Source of the DNA: Dehalogenimonas lykanthroporepellens BL-DC-9
GTDB lineage: Bacteria > Chloroflexota > Dehalococcoidia > Dehalococcoidales > Dehalococcoidaceae
NCBI GenBank assembly: GCA_000143165.1
Contig: CP002084.1
Location: 992,001-1,056,000, forward strand
Reading direction: 5' to 3'
DNA length: 64,000 bases
The position numbers were made by a program, and so were the translations under genes. The stretch's first letter is position 1, and every line of letters begins with the position of its first letter. Under the pieces are notes generated by a model. It ran no database searches. It worked only from the letters and a program-made list of their open reading frames with translations, and was not told the DNA's origin. This document shows positions 44,081 to 51,687 of this stretch, in pieces.

Positions 44081-45544
44081 TTGTCTATAAACGTCAGCCA
44101 GTTAACCATCGTCGAAGCCGGAAAAATGCTCCGGGAAAAAGAGGTGTCGGCCGTCGAACTGACCCGGGCTTACCTCGACCGAATCGAGGCCGTGGAACCA
44201 CAGGTTCAGGCGCTGATGACGGTCTGCCGGGAAACCGCCCTGGAGCAGGCGAAATCAGCCGATGAGGCCATCGCTGTGGGTCAGGGAAGCATACTGACCG
44301 GCGTACCGGTCATCCTGAAAGACGTTATCAGCACCAAGGGAATTCGCACCACCTGCTCTTCCAGGATGCTGGAAAACTATGTACCGCCGTATGATGCCGG
44401 TGTGGTGGAACAGCTGAAAGCTCAGGGTGCGGTCATCATCGCCAAGGCCAACATGGACGAGTTCGCCATGGGTTCTTCCACCGAAAACTCCGCCTTCTTC
44501 ACCACCCACAACCCCTGGGACCTGGAAAGGGTGCCCGGCGGTTCCAGCGGCGGTTCGGCCGCGGCCGTGGCCGCCGGCGAAGCTCCGGCGGCGCTGGGTT
44601 CGGACACCGGCGGCAGTATCCGCCAGCCGGCCAGCTTCTGCTCGGTCACCGGCCTCAAACCGACCTACGGGCTGGTCAGCCGTTACGGCCTGATAGCCTT
44701 TGCTTCCTCACTGGACCAGATAGGACCGCTGACGCGGGACGTGGCCGATTCGGCGGTAATGCTCAATGCCATCGCCGGACATGACCCACGGGATTCTACT
44801 TCGGTACCCCAACCGGAGGAAGACTATTACGGCTGTCTGGGCCGAAGCGTCAAGGGCATGAAACTGGGCGTGCCGAAGGAATATTTCGCCCAGGGGGTTT
44901 CCGCCGAAGTGACCGAAGCGGTCAAGGCCGCCCTCAAGGTATATGAAGAACTGGGTTGTTCCATCGAGGAATGCTCACTGCCGACCACCAGCTACGCCCT
45001 GGCCGTTTATTACATCATCGCCCCGTCCGAGGCCTCGGCCAACCTGGCCCGCTACGACGGCGTCAAGTACGGCTTCTCCTACCGGGAAACCGACAGCATG
45101 TGGGAGGCCATGGAAAAGACCCGCGGCCTGGGGTTCGGCCCGGAGGTCAAGCGCCGCATCATGCTGGGTACCTACGCCCTGTCCGCCGGATATTACGACG
45201 CCTGGTACGTCAAGGCGCAGAAAGTGCGCACCGTCATTCGCCGCGAGTTCGATGCCGCCTTCGAGAAATATGACGCCCTGGTCACACCGACGGCGCCGAC
45301 GGTGCCGTTCAAGATAGGGGAAAAAGCGGCCGACCCGTTCTCCATGTACCTGTCGGACATCTGCACCATCCCGATAAACATCGCCGGTCTGCCGGCGCTG
45401 GCCCTGCCGGGCGGCTTCGCCCGGGAACTGCCGATTGGGCTTCAGCTCATCGGTAAACCGTTCAGCGAGAAGACCATTCTCAATCTCGGCCACGCTTATC
45501 AACAGGCGACCGACTGGCATCTGCGCCGCCCGAGCGCCGTCTAA
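44081..45544 (+). CDS. gatA: Asp/Glu-tRNA amidotransferase subunit A
   Basis: GatA of 487 residues, the amidase subunit that releases ammonia from glutamine or asparagine. The amidase signature is complete: [11 protein letters not shown] with the catalytic Lys, [35 protein letters not shown] with the Ser-cisSer pair. A TTG start is supported by GAGGGG five bases upstream and by the N-terminus ([21 protein letters not shown]). It converges with a minus-strand gene that overlaps its last 65 bases. Confidence 0.95.
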   Translation: MSINVSQLTIVEAGKMLREKEVSAVELTRAYLDRIEAVEPQVQALMTVCRETALEQAKSADEAIAVGQGSILTGVPVILKDVISTKGIRTTCSSRMLENYVPPYDAGVVEQLKAQGAVIIAKANMDEFAMGSSTENSAFFTTHNPWDLERVPGGSSGGSAAAVAAGEAPAALGSDTGGSIRQPASFCSVTGLKPTYGLVSRYGLIAFASSLDQIGPLTRDVADSAVMLNAIAGHDPRDSTSVPQPEEDYYGCLGRSVKGMKLGVPKEYFAQGVSAEVTEAVKAALKVYEELGCSIEECSLPTTSYALAVYYIIAPSEASANLARYDGVKYGFSYRETDSMWEAMEKTRGLGFGPEVKRRIMLGTYALSAGYYDAWYVKAQKVRTVIRREFDAAFEKYDALVTPTAPTVPFKIGEKAADPFSMYLSDICTIPINIAGLPALALPGGFARELPIGLQLIGKPFSEKTILNLGHAYQQATDWHLRRPSAV

Positions 45545-45743
45545 CCCGTCTTTCCGTCACTTCCAGATCCTTCAGGTGGGTCAGGATATGCCTGGAGACA
45601 ATTTCCAGGTGCTCCTCCGGCGTATAGCTCCGCGACCCTGCCCGGTAAGGAATCAGGGTTACTTTTTCGTCCAGAATATGACGACCGATGATTTCCTGAG
45701 CTGTTCTGAACCGAACCAGCAGTTCCTGTCTGCCGTCAGCCAC
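45480..45743 (-). CDS. hypothetical protein
   Basis: Frame of 87 codons six bases downstream of the next minus-strand gene, starting with GTG. The product is basic and mostly helical ([32 protein letters not shown]). The last 22 codons are antisense to gatA, so the true protein may be functional only to about residue 65. There is no clear ribosome site; translation could be coupled to the upstream gene. No family recognised. Confidence 0.45.
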   Translation of the reverse strand: MADGRQELLVRFRTAQEIIGRHILDEKVTLIPYRAGSRSYTPEEHLEIVSRHILTHLKDLEVTERRVRRRSGGADASRSPVDKRGRD

Positions 45744-45749
45744 GGCGAC

Positions 45750-46025
45750 TCAACCGAAACTGCGAACGATGGCTTCAGCGTAGAAGCCGGCCCATTCGGC
45801 CTCCGGCGCCCGCAGTTGGCGCTCCTTTTCCAGCAGAGGCAGAAGGCAGGTCAGCTCGTCGGCAGACAGATTCACCGCCAGCTGGTCTGCCAGCTCCGGC
45901 GCCAGGCGCTCGGCATACCAGCGCGCCCAGTCAGGGTCGGCGCCGTTGACCATGATGAAGGCGCGATGATGAGCGTGACCAACGGCCCGCAGGGCTTCGG
46001 CAATTTTATCTTTTTTATTTTCCAT
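45750..46025 (-). CDS. hypothetical helical protein
   Basis: 91-residue acidic helical protein (ALRAVGHAHHRAFIMVNGAD, WARWYAERLAPELAD, LSADELTCLLPLLEKERQLR). A TATAAT lies eight bases before the ATG with a TTGATG 16 bases further up, so the gene has its own promoter and a nearly leaderless transcript; this supports it as real. No family recognised; no signal peptide or membrane segment. Confidence 0.65.
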   Translation of the reverse strand: MENKKDKIAEALRAVGHAHHRAFIMVNGADPDWARWYAERLAPELADQLAVNLSADELTCLLPLLEKERQLRAPEAEWAGFYAEAIVRSFG

Positions 46026-46033
46026 GCCCCCCT

Positions 46034-46061
46034 ATTATAAGACGGCGCGCCCGGTCATCAA
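46034..46061 (-). promoter_or_regulatory. promoter of the 46025 gene
   Basis: TTGATG (46056-46061), 16-base spacer, TATAAT (46034-46039) on the minus strand. Confidence 0.5.
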
Positions 46062-46094
46062 ACTTTATGGTTCCGGAACCCGGTTCCAGTTCTT

Positions 46095-46123
46095 TTGACC
46101 GATGGCCCACGGATGGGTATAAT
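46095..46123 (+). promoter_or_regulatory. strong promoter of the double-cubane operon leader
   Basis: TTGACC (46095-46100), exactly 17 bases, TATAAT (46118-46123). Predicted transcript start near 46130. Confidence 0.8.
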
Positions 46124-46163
46124 GCGGGCGTCCTCACGTAATTCGGGAAGGGAGGTGAAGAGC

Positions 46164-46196
46164 ATGAACAGAGTGCCGTTCCATCGTCGCACCTGA
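46164..46196 (+). CDS. 10-residue leader peptide ORF
   Basis: ATG with GGAGGTG eight bases upstream; the product would be MNRVPFHRRT, rich in Arg with a His. It starts within the stem AAGAGCA/TGCTCTT, so ribosome occupancy would change the fold of the leader and could decide termination at 46298-46322. Confidence 0.5.
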   Translation: MNRVPFHRRT

Positions 46197-46297
46197 CGAA
46201 GCGCTCTTTCGGCGCGGGTACCGCGCCCAGGGATTGCTCTTGCCCCGTTCCCGCCCATTTCGGCCGGCTGACCAGTCGGCGTCCGATGACCCTCCAG

Positions 46298-46322
46298 CGG
46301 CGGCATGAAACCGCCGTTTTTT
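46298..46322 (+). terminator. intrinsic terminator of the leader RNA
   Basis: CGGCGG (46298-46303), 7-base loop, CCGCCG (46311-46316), then six T. It lies 72 bases before the next ATG. Confidence 0.85.
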
Positions 46323-46394
46323 CGTCAGGCAAGCGGTAATCCCCTCGTGTCCGGTTAACAGCGTAATCAAAATTTAGAGAGGAAAACCGCAACA

Positions 46395-47669
46395 ATGACT
46401 TTGACCGCAAACGAACAGATGTGGAAAGAAATGGGTATCGACCTGGAGTCCCACGGCCAACTGATGAACGCTCTGGGCCCCATTTACGGAGAAATCTACC
46501 TCAGCCAGCAGAACCGCCCCCAGGGAATGGGTTTTTATGATTTCGTCGTCGGCGATATCCACGGTATCCGGGTCAAGGAGCTCCGGGAGCATTCCAAAGA
46601 TGGCGGCAAGGTGGTGGCCACCTACTGCGTCTTCGTCCCCGAGGAGTTCTGCTGGGCCGCCGGGGCCATTCCCGTCAGCCTGTGCGCCGGCACCCAGTTT
46701 TCAGTACCGGTTGCCGAAGAAGTACTGCCGCGCAACACCTGCGCCCTGATAAAATCATCCTACGGCTTCAAGCTGGGTCGATTGTGCCCGTACGTCCAGG
46801 CCAGCCATCTCATCGTCGGCGAAACCACCTGCGACGGCAAGAAGAAGATGTTCGAACTCCTGGCGGAACAACAGCCGGTTTATGTCATGGAAGTGCCCAA
46901 CAAGCGCGGTACTGCCGGCCGGGCTTTGTGGCAACAGGAAGTCCGCGATTTCAAAGCCAAAATTGAGGAACTGACCGGCAACGAAATCACCGCCGAAAAC
47001 CTCGGGGAGGCTATCAAAAAGGTCAACGCCCGTCGCCGCGAGTTCCGCCGGCTGTCCGTCCTGCGTTCCGCCGACCCGGCTCCGATATCCGGCAAGGACG
47101 CCCTGCTGGCCACCCAGGTATCGATGTATGACGATGTGGAACGCCAGACGCAGATGATCACCGCCCTCAATGACGAACTGGAAGAGCGGGTGAAAAAGGG
47201 AGAAGGCGTAGCACCCAAAGGCGCCAAACGCATCCTCATTTCCGGTTCACCGATGGCTATTCCCAACTGGAAACTGCATCACATCGCAGAGTCTGCCGGC
47301 GCGGTCATCGTCGGCGAAGAGTCCTGTACCGGTTCCCGTTTCTACAACGAACTGATACCGGAAGGCATCGGCTACCTGGAAGACATGCTGACGGCACTGG
47401 CCGACCGCTATCTGAAGACCAATTGCGCCTGCTTCACGCCCAACACAGAACGGCTGGACGACATCATCAAGATGGCCCGCGACCTGAAGGCCGACGGCGT
47501 CATCCACTACAACCTGCAGTTCTGCCACACCTACGCCAACGAAGCCGTTCAGGTAGACCGGGCGCTGGCCGAAGCCGGCATTCCCCTGCTGAGAGTGGAA
47601 ACCGACTACTCCGATGAGGACGCCGGTCAGCTCAAGACGAGAATCGACGCCTTCCTGGAAATGCTATGA
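46395..47669 (+). CDS. double-cubane-cluster type 2-hydroxyacyl-CoA dehydratase/benzoyl-CoA reductase-like protein
   Basis: 424-residue HgdB/BzdN-family protein of the single-subunit double-cubane cluster protein (DCCP) type. Conserved cysteines occur in VVATYCVFVPEEFCWAAG, RNTCALIKSSYG, VGETTCDGKKK, VGEESCTGSRF, NCACFTPN and HYNLQFCHTY. DCCPs hold a [8Fe-9S] cluster and, once charged by an ATP-driven activator, reduce small molecules at very low potential; the natural substrate is unknown. The activator gene follows. AGAGGA precedes the ATG. Expression depends on read-through of the leader terminator unless an unseen promoter exists. Confidence 0.88.
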   Translation: MTLTANEQMWKEMGIDLESHGQLMNALGPIYGEIYLSQQNRPQGMGFYDFVVGDIHGIRVKELREHSKDGGKVVATYCVFVPEEFCWAAGAIPVSLCAGTQFSVPVAEEVLPRNTCALIKSSYGFKLGRLCPYVQASHLIVGETTCDGKKKMFELLAEQQPVYVMEVPNKRGTAGRALWQQEVRDFKAKIEELTGNEITAENLGEAIKKVNARRREFRRLSVLRSADPAPISGKDALLATQVSMYDDVERQTQMITALNDELEERVKKGEGVAPKGAKRILISGSPMAIPNWKLHHIAESAGAVIVGEESCTGSRFYNELIPEGIGYLEDMLTALADRYLKTNCACFTPNTERLDDIIKMARDLKADGVIHYNLQFCHTYANEAVQVDRALAEAGIPLLRVETDYSDEDAGQLKTRIDAFLEML

Positions 47670-47679
47670 GCTTTCAGCT

Positions 47680-47735
47680 CACAAATTCCAAATCTCAAAT
47701 CCCAAACAATATTAAAGTCTCAAAATATAAAACAC
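47680..47735. repeat. AT-rich dispersed repeat within the DCCP operon
   Basis: ACAAATTCCAAATCTCAAAT followed by CCCAAACAATATTAAAG, same family as blocks at 18233-18350 and 43850-43905. It sits between the reductase and activator genes. Confidence 0.6.
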
Positions 47736-47845
47736 TGAAAGGAAGTTGATACGTCAGTAATGAATTACAGGACGCCGAAAGAGCTTTCCGTTCCAAGGTG
47801 GCTGATATGCGGTTTGGCGTCATTCCGTAACGGAAATTACCAACC

Positions 47846-48607
47846 ATGACCACCGCGGGGCTGGATGTGGGTTCGCGCACCATCAAACTGGTGCTGTTCG
47901 ACAACGGCATCTTATCATCGGCGGTGACCGACAGCGGTTTGAAACCGCTGGAACGCTGTCGCCGTCTGTTGCACAATAAATCTTTCGATAAACTGACGGT
48001 CACCGGTTACGGCCGGGATCTGGTGGCGCCGGAGCTTTCCGGCGCCACCATCTCGGAAATATCCGCCCAGGCGGTGGCCGCCCGTTTCCTGTACCCCGAT
48101 TCTGCCGGCGTCATCGACATCGGCGGCCAGGACTCCAAAGTCATCCGCCTGAACCCCGGTGGCGGGGTATCGAAGTTCGAGATGAACGACCGCTGTGCCG
48201 CCGGCACCGGCAAGTTTCTGGAGATAATGGCACGGGCGCTGGAATTGAGCATCGACGAATTCGCCCAAACAGCGCTGGACGCCGAACGGTCGGTAACGCT
48301 AAACTCACTCTGTACCGTTTTTGCCGAAAGCGAAGTGGTATCACTCATCAACAAGGGTGAAGACGCCCACGCCATCGCCCTGGGACTGCACCAGTCAGTA
48401 ACGACCCGGGTGGCCGGCATGGCGCGCCGGGTTGGAGTAAGCGACAGGCTGGTATTCGCCGGCGGCGGCGCCCGGAATCCGTGCCTGCGCCGTTTGCTGG
48501 AAGAACGGCTGGGATTGAGCGTGACTGTACCTGAAGAACCACAGATTACCGCGGCGCTGGGCGCCGCCATCATCGCCGCCAGCGGCAAGAATCAAGGAGA
48601 ACAGTAA
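47846..48607 (+). CDS. ATP-dependent activator of the double-cubane protein (ASKHA, HgdC/BadF type)
   Basis: 253-residue acyl-CoA dehydratase activase. ASKHA phosphate loops GLDVGSRTIKLVLFD and VIDIGGQDSKVIRL, the adenosine loop FAGGGARNPCLRRLL, and the cluster cysteines in NDRCAAGTGKFLE and SLCTVFAESEVVSLI. A homodimer binds one [4Fe-4S] cluster and uses ATP to push electrons to its partner, here the preceding DCCP. Separated from it by 176 bases containing a dispersed repeat; no good ribosome site precedes the ATG. Confidence 0.92.
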   Translation: MTTAGLDVGSRTIKLVLFDNGILSSAVTDSGLKPLERCRRLLHNKSFDKLTVTGYGRDLVAPELSGATISEISAQAVAARFLYPDSAGVIDIGGQDSKVIRLNPGGGVSKFEMNDRCAAGTGKFLEIMARALELSIDEFAQTALDAERSVTLNSLCTVFAESEVVSLINKGEDAHAIALGLHQSVTTRVAGMARRVGVSDRLVFAGGGARNPCLRRLLEERLGLSVTVPEEPQITAALGAAIIAASGKNQGEQ

Positions 48608-49189
48608 ATGTCCGAAATCATCGACGCCCGGGGCAAGCCCTGCCCCCAGCCGGTACTGCTGACCGGCCAGGCCCTGAAAAAGGCCGATGAAGTATCCATC
48701 ATCGTGGACAACGAGACCGCCCGGCAGAACGTGGCCAAGTTCGCCCGGAGCCGGGGATGCGAAGTAAACGAAACCGCCCGGGAAGACGGCACCACTCTTA
48801 GGCTGACCCGCACCTCGGCCTGCGCGGTTGCCGACACAGCCCATACCGGCGGCAGTACCGTTATTTTCATCGGCGCCGACATCATCGGCCGAGGTGAAAA
48901 CATCGAGCTGGGCAGGCTTTTGATGCAGAGTTTTCTCAATACCCTGCAGTCATTGCCCGACCGGCCGGAGAGCCTCATCTTCATGAACAACGGCGTCAAG
49001 CTGGTGGCCGAGGACTCTCACGTCCTGGGTGAACTGAAGCAACTGGCCGAAGCCGGGGTGGAACTGCTGGCCTGCGGCACCTGCCTGTCCCGCCTGGGGC
49101 TGTCCGACAAGATAGCCATCGGCCAGGTATCCAACATGTTCACCATCGCCGACGTCATGATGAAAGCCGGCAAGGTGGTCAGCCTCTGA
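48608..49189 (+). CDS. yedF: YedF-like sulfurtransferase (TusA + DsrE-like domains)
   Basis: 193-residue two-domain protein. The N-terminal TusA domain (1-70) has the motif DARGKPCPQPVL with the persulfide cysteine (Cys13). The C-terminal half (80-193) is DsrE/DsrF-like with VELLACGTCLSRLGL. Proteins of this layout are annotated as selenium-metabolism YedF, but no selenium genes are near. It begins directly after the activator stop with an AAGGAG site, so it is the third gene of the DCCP operon; a role in sulfur delivery for the cluster is a guess. Confidence 0.88.
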   Translation: MSEIIDARGKPCPQPVLLTGQALKKADEVSIIVDNETARQNVAKFARSRGCEVNETAREDGTTLRLTRTSACAVADTAHTGGSTVIFIGADIIGRGENIELGRLLMQSFLNTLQSLPDRPESLIFMNNGVKLVAEDSHVLGELKQLAEAGVELLACGTCLSRLGLSDKIAIGQVSNMFTIADVMMKAGKVVSL

Positions 49190-49247
49190 GACATCACCCC
49201 TGACCGGGAAGCTCTTTCAGCGAAAATGCTATAATCCGGGAGAATAA

Positions 49248-49273
49248 CCGCTCCGTTTGAGGGTAAGGAGCGG
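49248..49273 (+). promoter_or_regulatory. hairpin masking the ribosome site of the YqhA gene
   Basis: CCGCTCC (49248-49254) pairs perfectly with GGAGCGG (49267-49273), covering the GGAG just before the ATG at 49275. A TGCTATAAT promoter (TATAAT 49230-49235) starts the transcript a few bases upstream of the hairpin. Confidence 0.55.
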
Positions 49274-49274
49274 C

Positions 49275-49732
49275 ATGTTGCAGTCCATACTCGAAAAAGC
49301 AAATACATCACCCTGATTGCGGTGTTTTCCCTGCTGGCGGCGGTACTCATCGCCTTCGCCCTGGGTCTGATACAGTCAGCCAGAATCCTGATAGACCTGT
49401 TTCCCAATTTCAGCATCAACGGCACCGACATCATCCCGTTAATAGAAATCATGGACATATTTCTCATCGCCACCGTCCTGCTGATTTTCGCCTTCGGCCT
49501 TTATGAGCTGTTTATCGGCAGTCTGAAACTGCCGGAATGGCTCATCATCAAGAACCTGCACGACCTGAAAGTTAAACTCAGCAGTATCGTCATCATGGTC
49601 ATGGCTATCATATTCCTGAAACACCTGGTACTGTGGGAGGATCCCCAAGGGACGCTGTTCTTCGGTCTGGCGGTAGCAGTGGTGGCGGCGGTACTCATCG
49701 CCTTCAATACCGTCGGCGATAAGAAAAACTGA
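49275..49732 (+). pseudogene. YqhA/UPF0114 membrane protein with an apparent -1 frameshift
   Basis: The gene starts at ATG 49275 (AAGGAG four bases upstream) with MLQSILEK. It then needs a -1 shift in the run GAAAAAGC (49293-49300) to continue as SKYITLIAVFSLL in the frame that runs to 49732. The shifted product is a normal UPF0114 protein with about four helices. Without the shift, translation stops after 13 codons. A GTG at 49322 gives an N-terminally truncated alternative of 136 residues. Sequencing error, decay or programmed slippage on AAA are all possible. Confidence 0.7.
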
Positions 49733-49738
49733 TAGCCG

Positions 49739-50086
49739 TCAATCCGGACGGTTATTGAAGATGCACTGTATCTGAACGATAAGTTGGGGTAATTCCCCAG
49801 TAACCGTCTGCCATACCAGCGCTGGATTGTAATTGAAATAACCATGAACAAGGCGATTCCTCATCCCGGTTATCTTGTGCCAGGGGACTTCAGGGTGCTG
49901 TTCACGCAATTCAAGCGTTATCTGATTGGTGGCCTCTCCAATAACGACCAGTAACTGGACGAGGGCAAGTTGAAGCATTTCGTCTTTCAAATATTCCGGA
50001 AACACCTTTCCATCGACAAAGCCTACGGCCTTTTCCGATGCTTCAAGAATATGCTGAATACGGGCATTATCATCTGGCCTGGACAA
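49739..50086 (-). CDS. hepT: HepT-like HEPN-domain toxin
   Basis: 115-residue DUF86/HEPN protein, the RNase half of HEPN/MNT toxin-antitoxin pairs. The Rx4H motif is RNRLVHGYF (Arg76, His81) with a following Tyr. The TTG start has GGAGG six bases upstream and lies inside the antitoxin gene (17-base overlap), so synthesis is coupled. Antitoxin MNT proteins AMPylate a tyrosine near this motif in studied pairs; Tyr83 is the candidate here. Confidence 0.9.
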   Translation of the reverse strand: MSRPDDNARIQHILEASEKAVGFVDGKVFPEYLKDEMLQLALVQLLVVIGEATNQITLELREQHPEVPWHKITGMRNRLVHGYFNYNPALVWQTVTGELPQLIVQIQCIFNNRPD

Positions 50087-50693
50087 CGCGAACCTCCGAA
50101 TTGGCCTCTACCTGGCGACGGAAGAGGGGATTTAGCTCAGACGGAGTTCTCAGGTCAACCTTCCTGTCCCCCAGTATCGCAGACAGCTCTGCCTGCAGTT
50201 CCTCCATTTTAAGTAAACCGGGCATATACTCCGGAAAGAACTCCACCAGTACGTCAATGTCAGAATCCGGCCGGAAATCGTCCCTGAGTACGGAGCCGAA
50301 AAAAGCCAGCCTGGAAATATGATTCCGACGGCAAAAGTCTTCTACCGCGTCTTGAGGCACAAAGATATTATTTTTCGTCCGGTAAGAGGCCTTCCCCGGC
50401 ACAGCTGAAATTCCAAAACGATTACCGGCAAACAACTGTCTTAAACCGTCGTACATCGGTGACCCGGTATTAACCCGATAGTCTATGCGACGGTCCTGAT
50501 ACTGCCGGGTAATCAAGCCAGCGGCGACCAGGGCTTTCAACTCCCTCTGTAAAGCCCCAACGGACACACCGGTCAACCGGGCTATCTGGCGTAGATAAAA
50601 TGTTTCTTCCGACCGGGATAACAACAAGCCCAGCACCAGGCGGCGCGTTTTGCCGAAAAGCGTACTCAGTGAATATGAAGAGTTTGTACTCAT
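50070..50693 (-). CDS. mntA: MNT-type antitoxin with N-terminal winged helix
   Basis: 207-residue fusion. Residues 1-85 are an ArsR/MarR-like winged helix (RQIARLTGVSVGALQRELKALVAAGLITRQYQDRRIDYRVN). Residues 105-205 are a minimal nucleotidyltransferase with FFGSVLRDDFRPDSDIDVLVEF, which fits the GSx10DxD MNT motif exactly. The promoter carries two direct repeats that the winged helix may bind. ATG 50693 lies about three bases from the predicted transcript start. It is the first gene of the toxin-antitoxin operon. Confidence 0.9.
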   Translation of the reverse strand: MSTNSSYSLSTLFGKTRRLVLGLLLSRSEETFYLRQIARLTGVSVGALQRELKALVAAGLITRQYQDRRIDYRVNTGSPMYDGLRQLFAGNRFGISAVPGKASYRTKNNIFVPQDAVEDFCRRNHISRLAFFGSVLRDDFRPDSDIDVLVEFFPEYMPGLLKMEELQAELSAILGDRKVDLRTPSELNPLFRRQVEANSEVRVVQAR

Positions 50694-50697
50694 ATTT

Positions 50698-50731
50698 AAT
50701 ACAATTGTACCCTGTTTCAATACATTGTCAA
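50698..50731 (-). promoter_or_regulatory. promoter and candidate operator of mntA-hepT
   Basis: Minus strand: TTGACA (50726-50731), 16 bases, TACAAT (50704-50709). On the plus strand two similar 12-mers AATACAATTGTA (50698-50709) and AATACATTGTCA (50719-50730) are 21 bases apart, overlapping the -10 and -35 boxes. Confidence 0.6.
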
Positions 50732-50810
50732 GTTTTATCGGTGATGCTGGCCAGAACGTCTATTAACTCTTATACTGTCGCCATGATATTTATAGCAGGT
50801 ACTATCACCC

Positions 50811-51596
50811 ATGGGTGAGCCGGTTATCGGTGAAGGCGGGCTGTTACCGGCGATACTGATCGGCCTGGGCTTGCTGACCGGAGTGTACGGGTCACTCATC
50901 GGCATCGGCGGCGCACTGCTCCTGGTGCCGGGCCTGCTGTTGCTGTATCCCGAAGCCGATCCGCTGACGATTACCGCTGTTTCACTGTCCATAATTCTGA
51001 TAAACGCCGTAGCCGCCGCCGCGGCCTATCACCGCCAGGCGCGCACCGATTACCGCGCCGGATTTCTGCTGGCCGGAGCCACCATACCCGGCGTACTGGC
51101 CGGAGTCTGGACATTGCAATTCGTGTCTCGCGCCGATTTCACTCTGATATTCAGTTTGCTGATGATAGCACTATCTTTCCTCCTGATATTCAAGCGGAAT
51201 CCGGCGCCGGCACCGGCAATCTCAGGGCGTCAGCCCTTCAACATTCCCCTGGGACTGGGCCTGAGCGGGAGTGCCGGTTATCTGGCAGGCCTGCTGGGCA
51301 TCGGCGGTGGCATTATCCATGTACCGGCCATGACATACATCCTCCGCTTCCCGGCTCATATCGCGACGGCGACTTCCAGCTTCATCCTGATATTCACCGC
51401 CTTTGCCGGGGTAGTGATGCATATGGTGCAAAATAATTTCGGCGCTGACTGGGGTGTCATCCCGTGGCTGGCGGTCGGCGGGATCGCCGGGGCGCAGATC
51501 GGAAGCCGTTTGTCCCGCCGATTACAAGGCCAGACATTGATACGAATACTGGCGATATCGCTGGCGGCGGCCGGCATCAGGCTGATATTCGGCTAG
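50811..51596 (+). CDS. TauE/SafE-family sulfite/anion exporter
   Basis: 261-residue membrane protein with about eight helices in two repeated halves. The repeat motif is visible as GVYGSLIGIGGALLLVPGLLLL and YLAGLLGIGGGIIHVPAMTYIL. The family exports sulfite, sulfoacetate or other small anions; substrate unknown. The ATG has no good ribosome site, and the toxin-antitoxin promoter lies divergently upstream. Confidence 0.9.
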   Translation: MGEPVIGEGGLLPAILIGLGLLTGVYGSLIGIGGALLLVPGLLLLYPEADPLTITAVSLSIILINAVAAAAAYHRQARTDYRAGFLLAGATIPGVLAGVWTLQFVSRADFTLIFSLLMIALSFLLIFKRNPAPAPAISGRQPFNIPLGLGLSGSAGYLAGLLGIGGGIIHVPAMTYILRFPAHIATATSSFILIFTAFAGVVMHMVQNNFGADWGVIPWLAVGGIAGAQIGSRLSRRLQGQTLIRILAISLAAAGIRLIFG

Positions 51597-51687
51597 GCAG
51601 ACGCCGTTTTGCTCATGGTTTGGTGTCATCCTGCCGGACTTGTGTTAAAATTACCGGACAGAACCATCAGCGGGCGAGGCGTTGACC

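Larger units (their letters stand above)
46130..46322 (+). ncRNA. structured leader RNA / attenuator upstream of the HgdB-like gene
   Basis: About 190-base transcript bounded by a strong promoter and a T6 terminator. It contains a 10-codon ORF with an excellent ribosome site. CGGGAA (46144-46149) can pair with TTCCCG (46248-46253), and AAGAGCA (46158-46164, at the ORF start) with TGCTCTT (46235-46241). A GGCGCGG-GTA-CCGCGCC hairpin is at 46211-46227 and a GCCGGCT/AGTCGGC hairpin near 46263-46280. It resembles no riboswitch I recognise. Either a leader-peptide attenuator, an unknown riboswitch, or a separate small RNA. Confidence 0.65.

Noticed and set aside
46130-46322. 6S RNA or SRP RNA as explanation of the leader
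   Set aside because: The SRP tetraloop/GGAAGCA core is absent, and the 5' and 3' ends do not pair into the long 6S duplex; kept only as an unassigned structured RNA.
48608-49189. Selenium metabolism locus around yedF
   Set aside because: No selD, selA, selB or selU-like gene is nearby and no in-frame TGA codon is needed; the neighbours are double-cubane genes.
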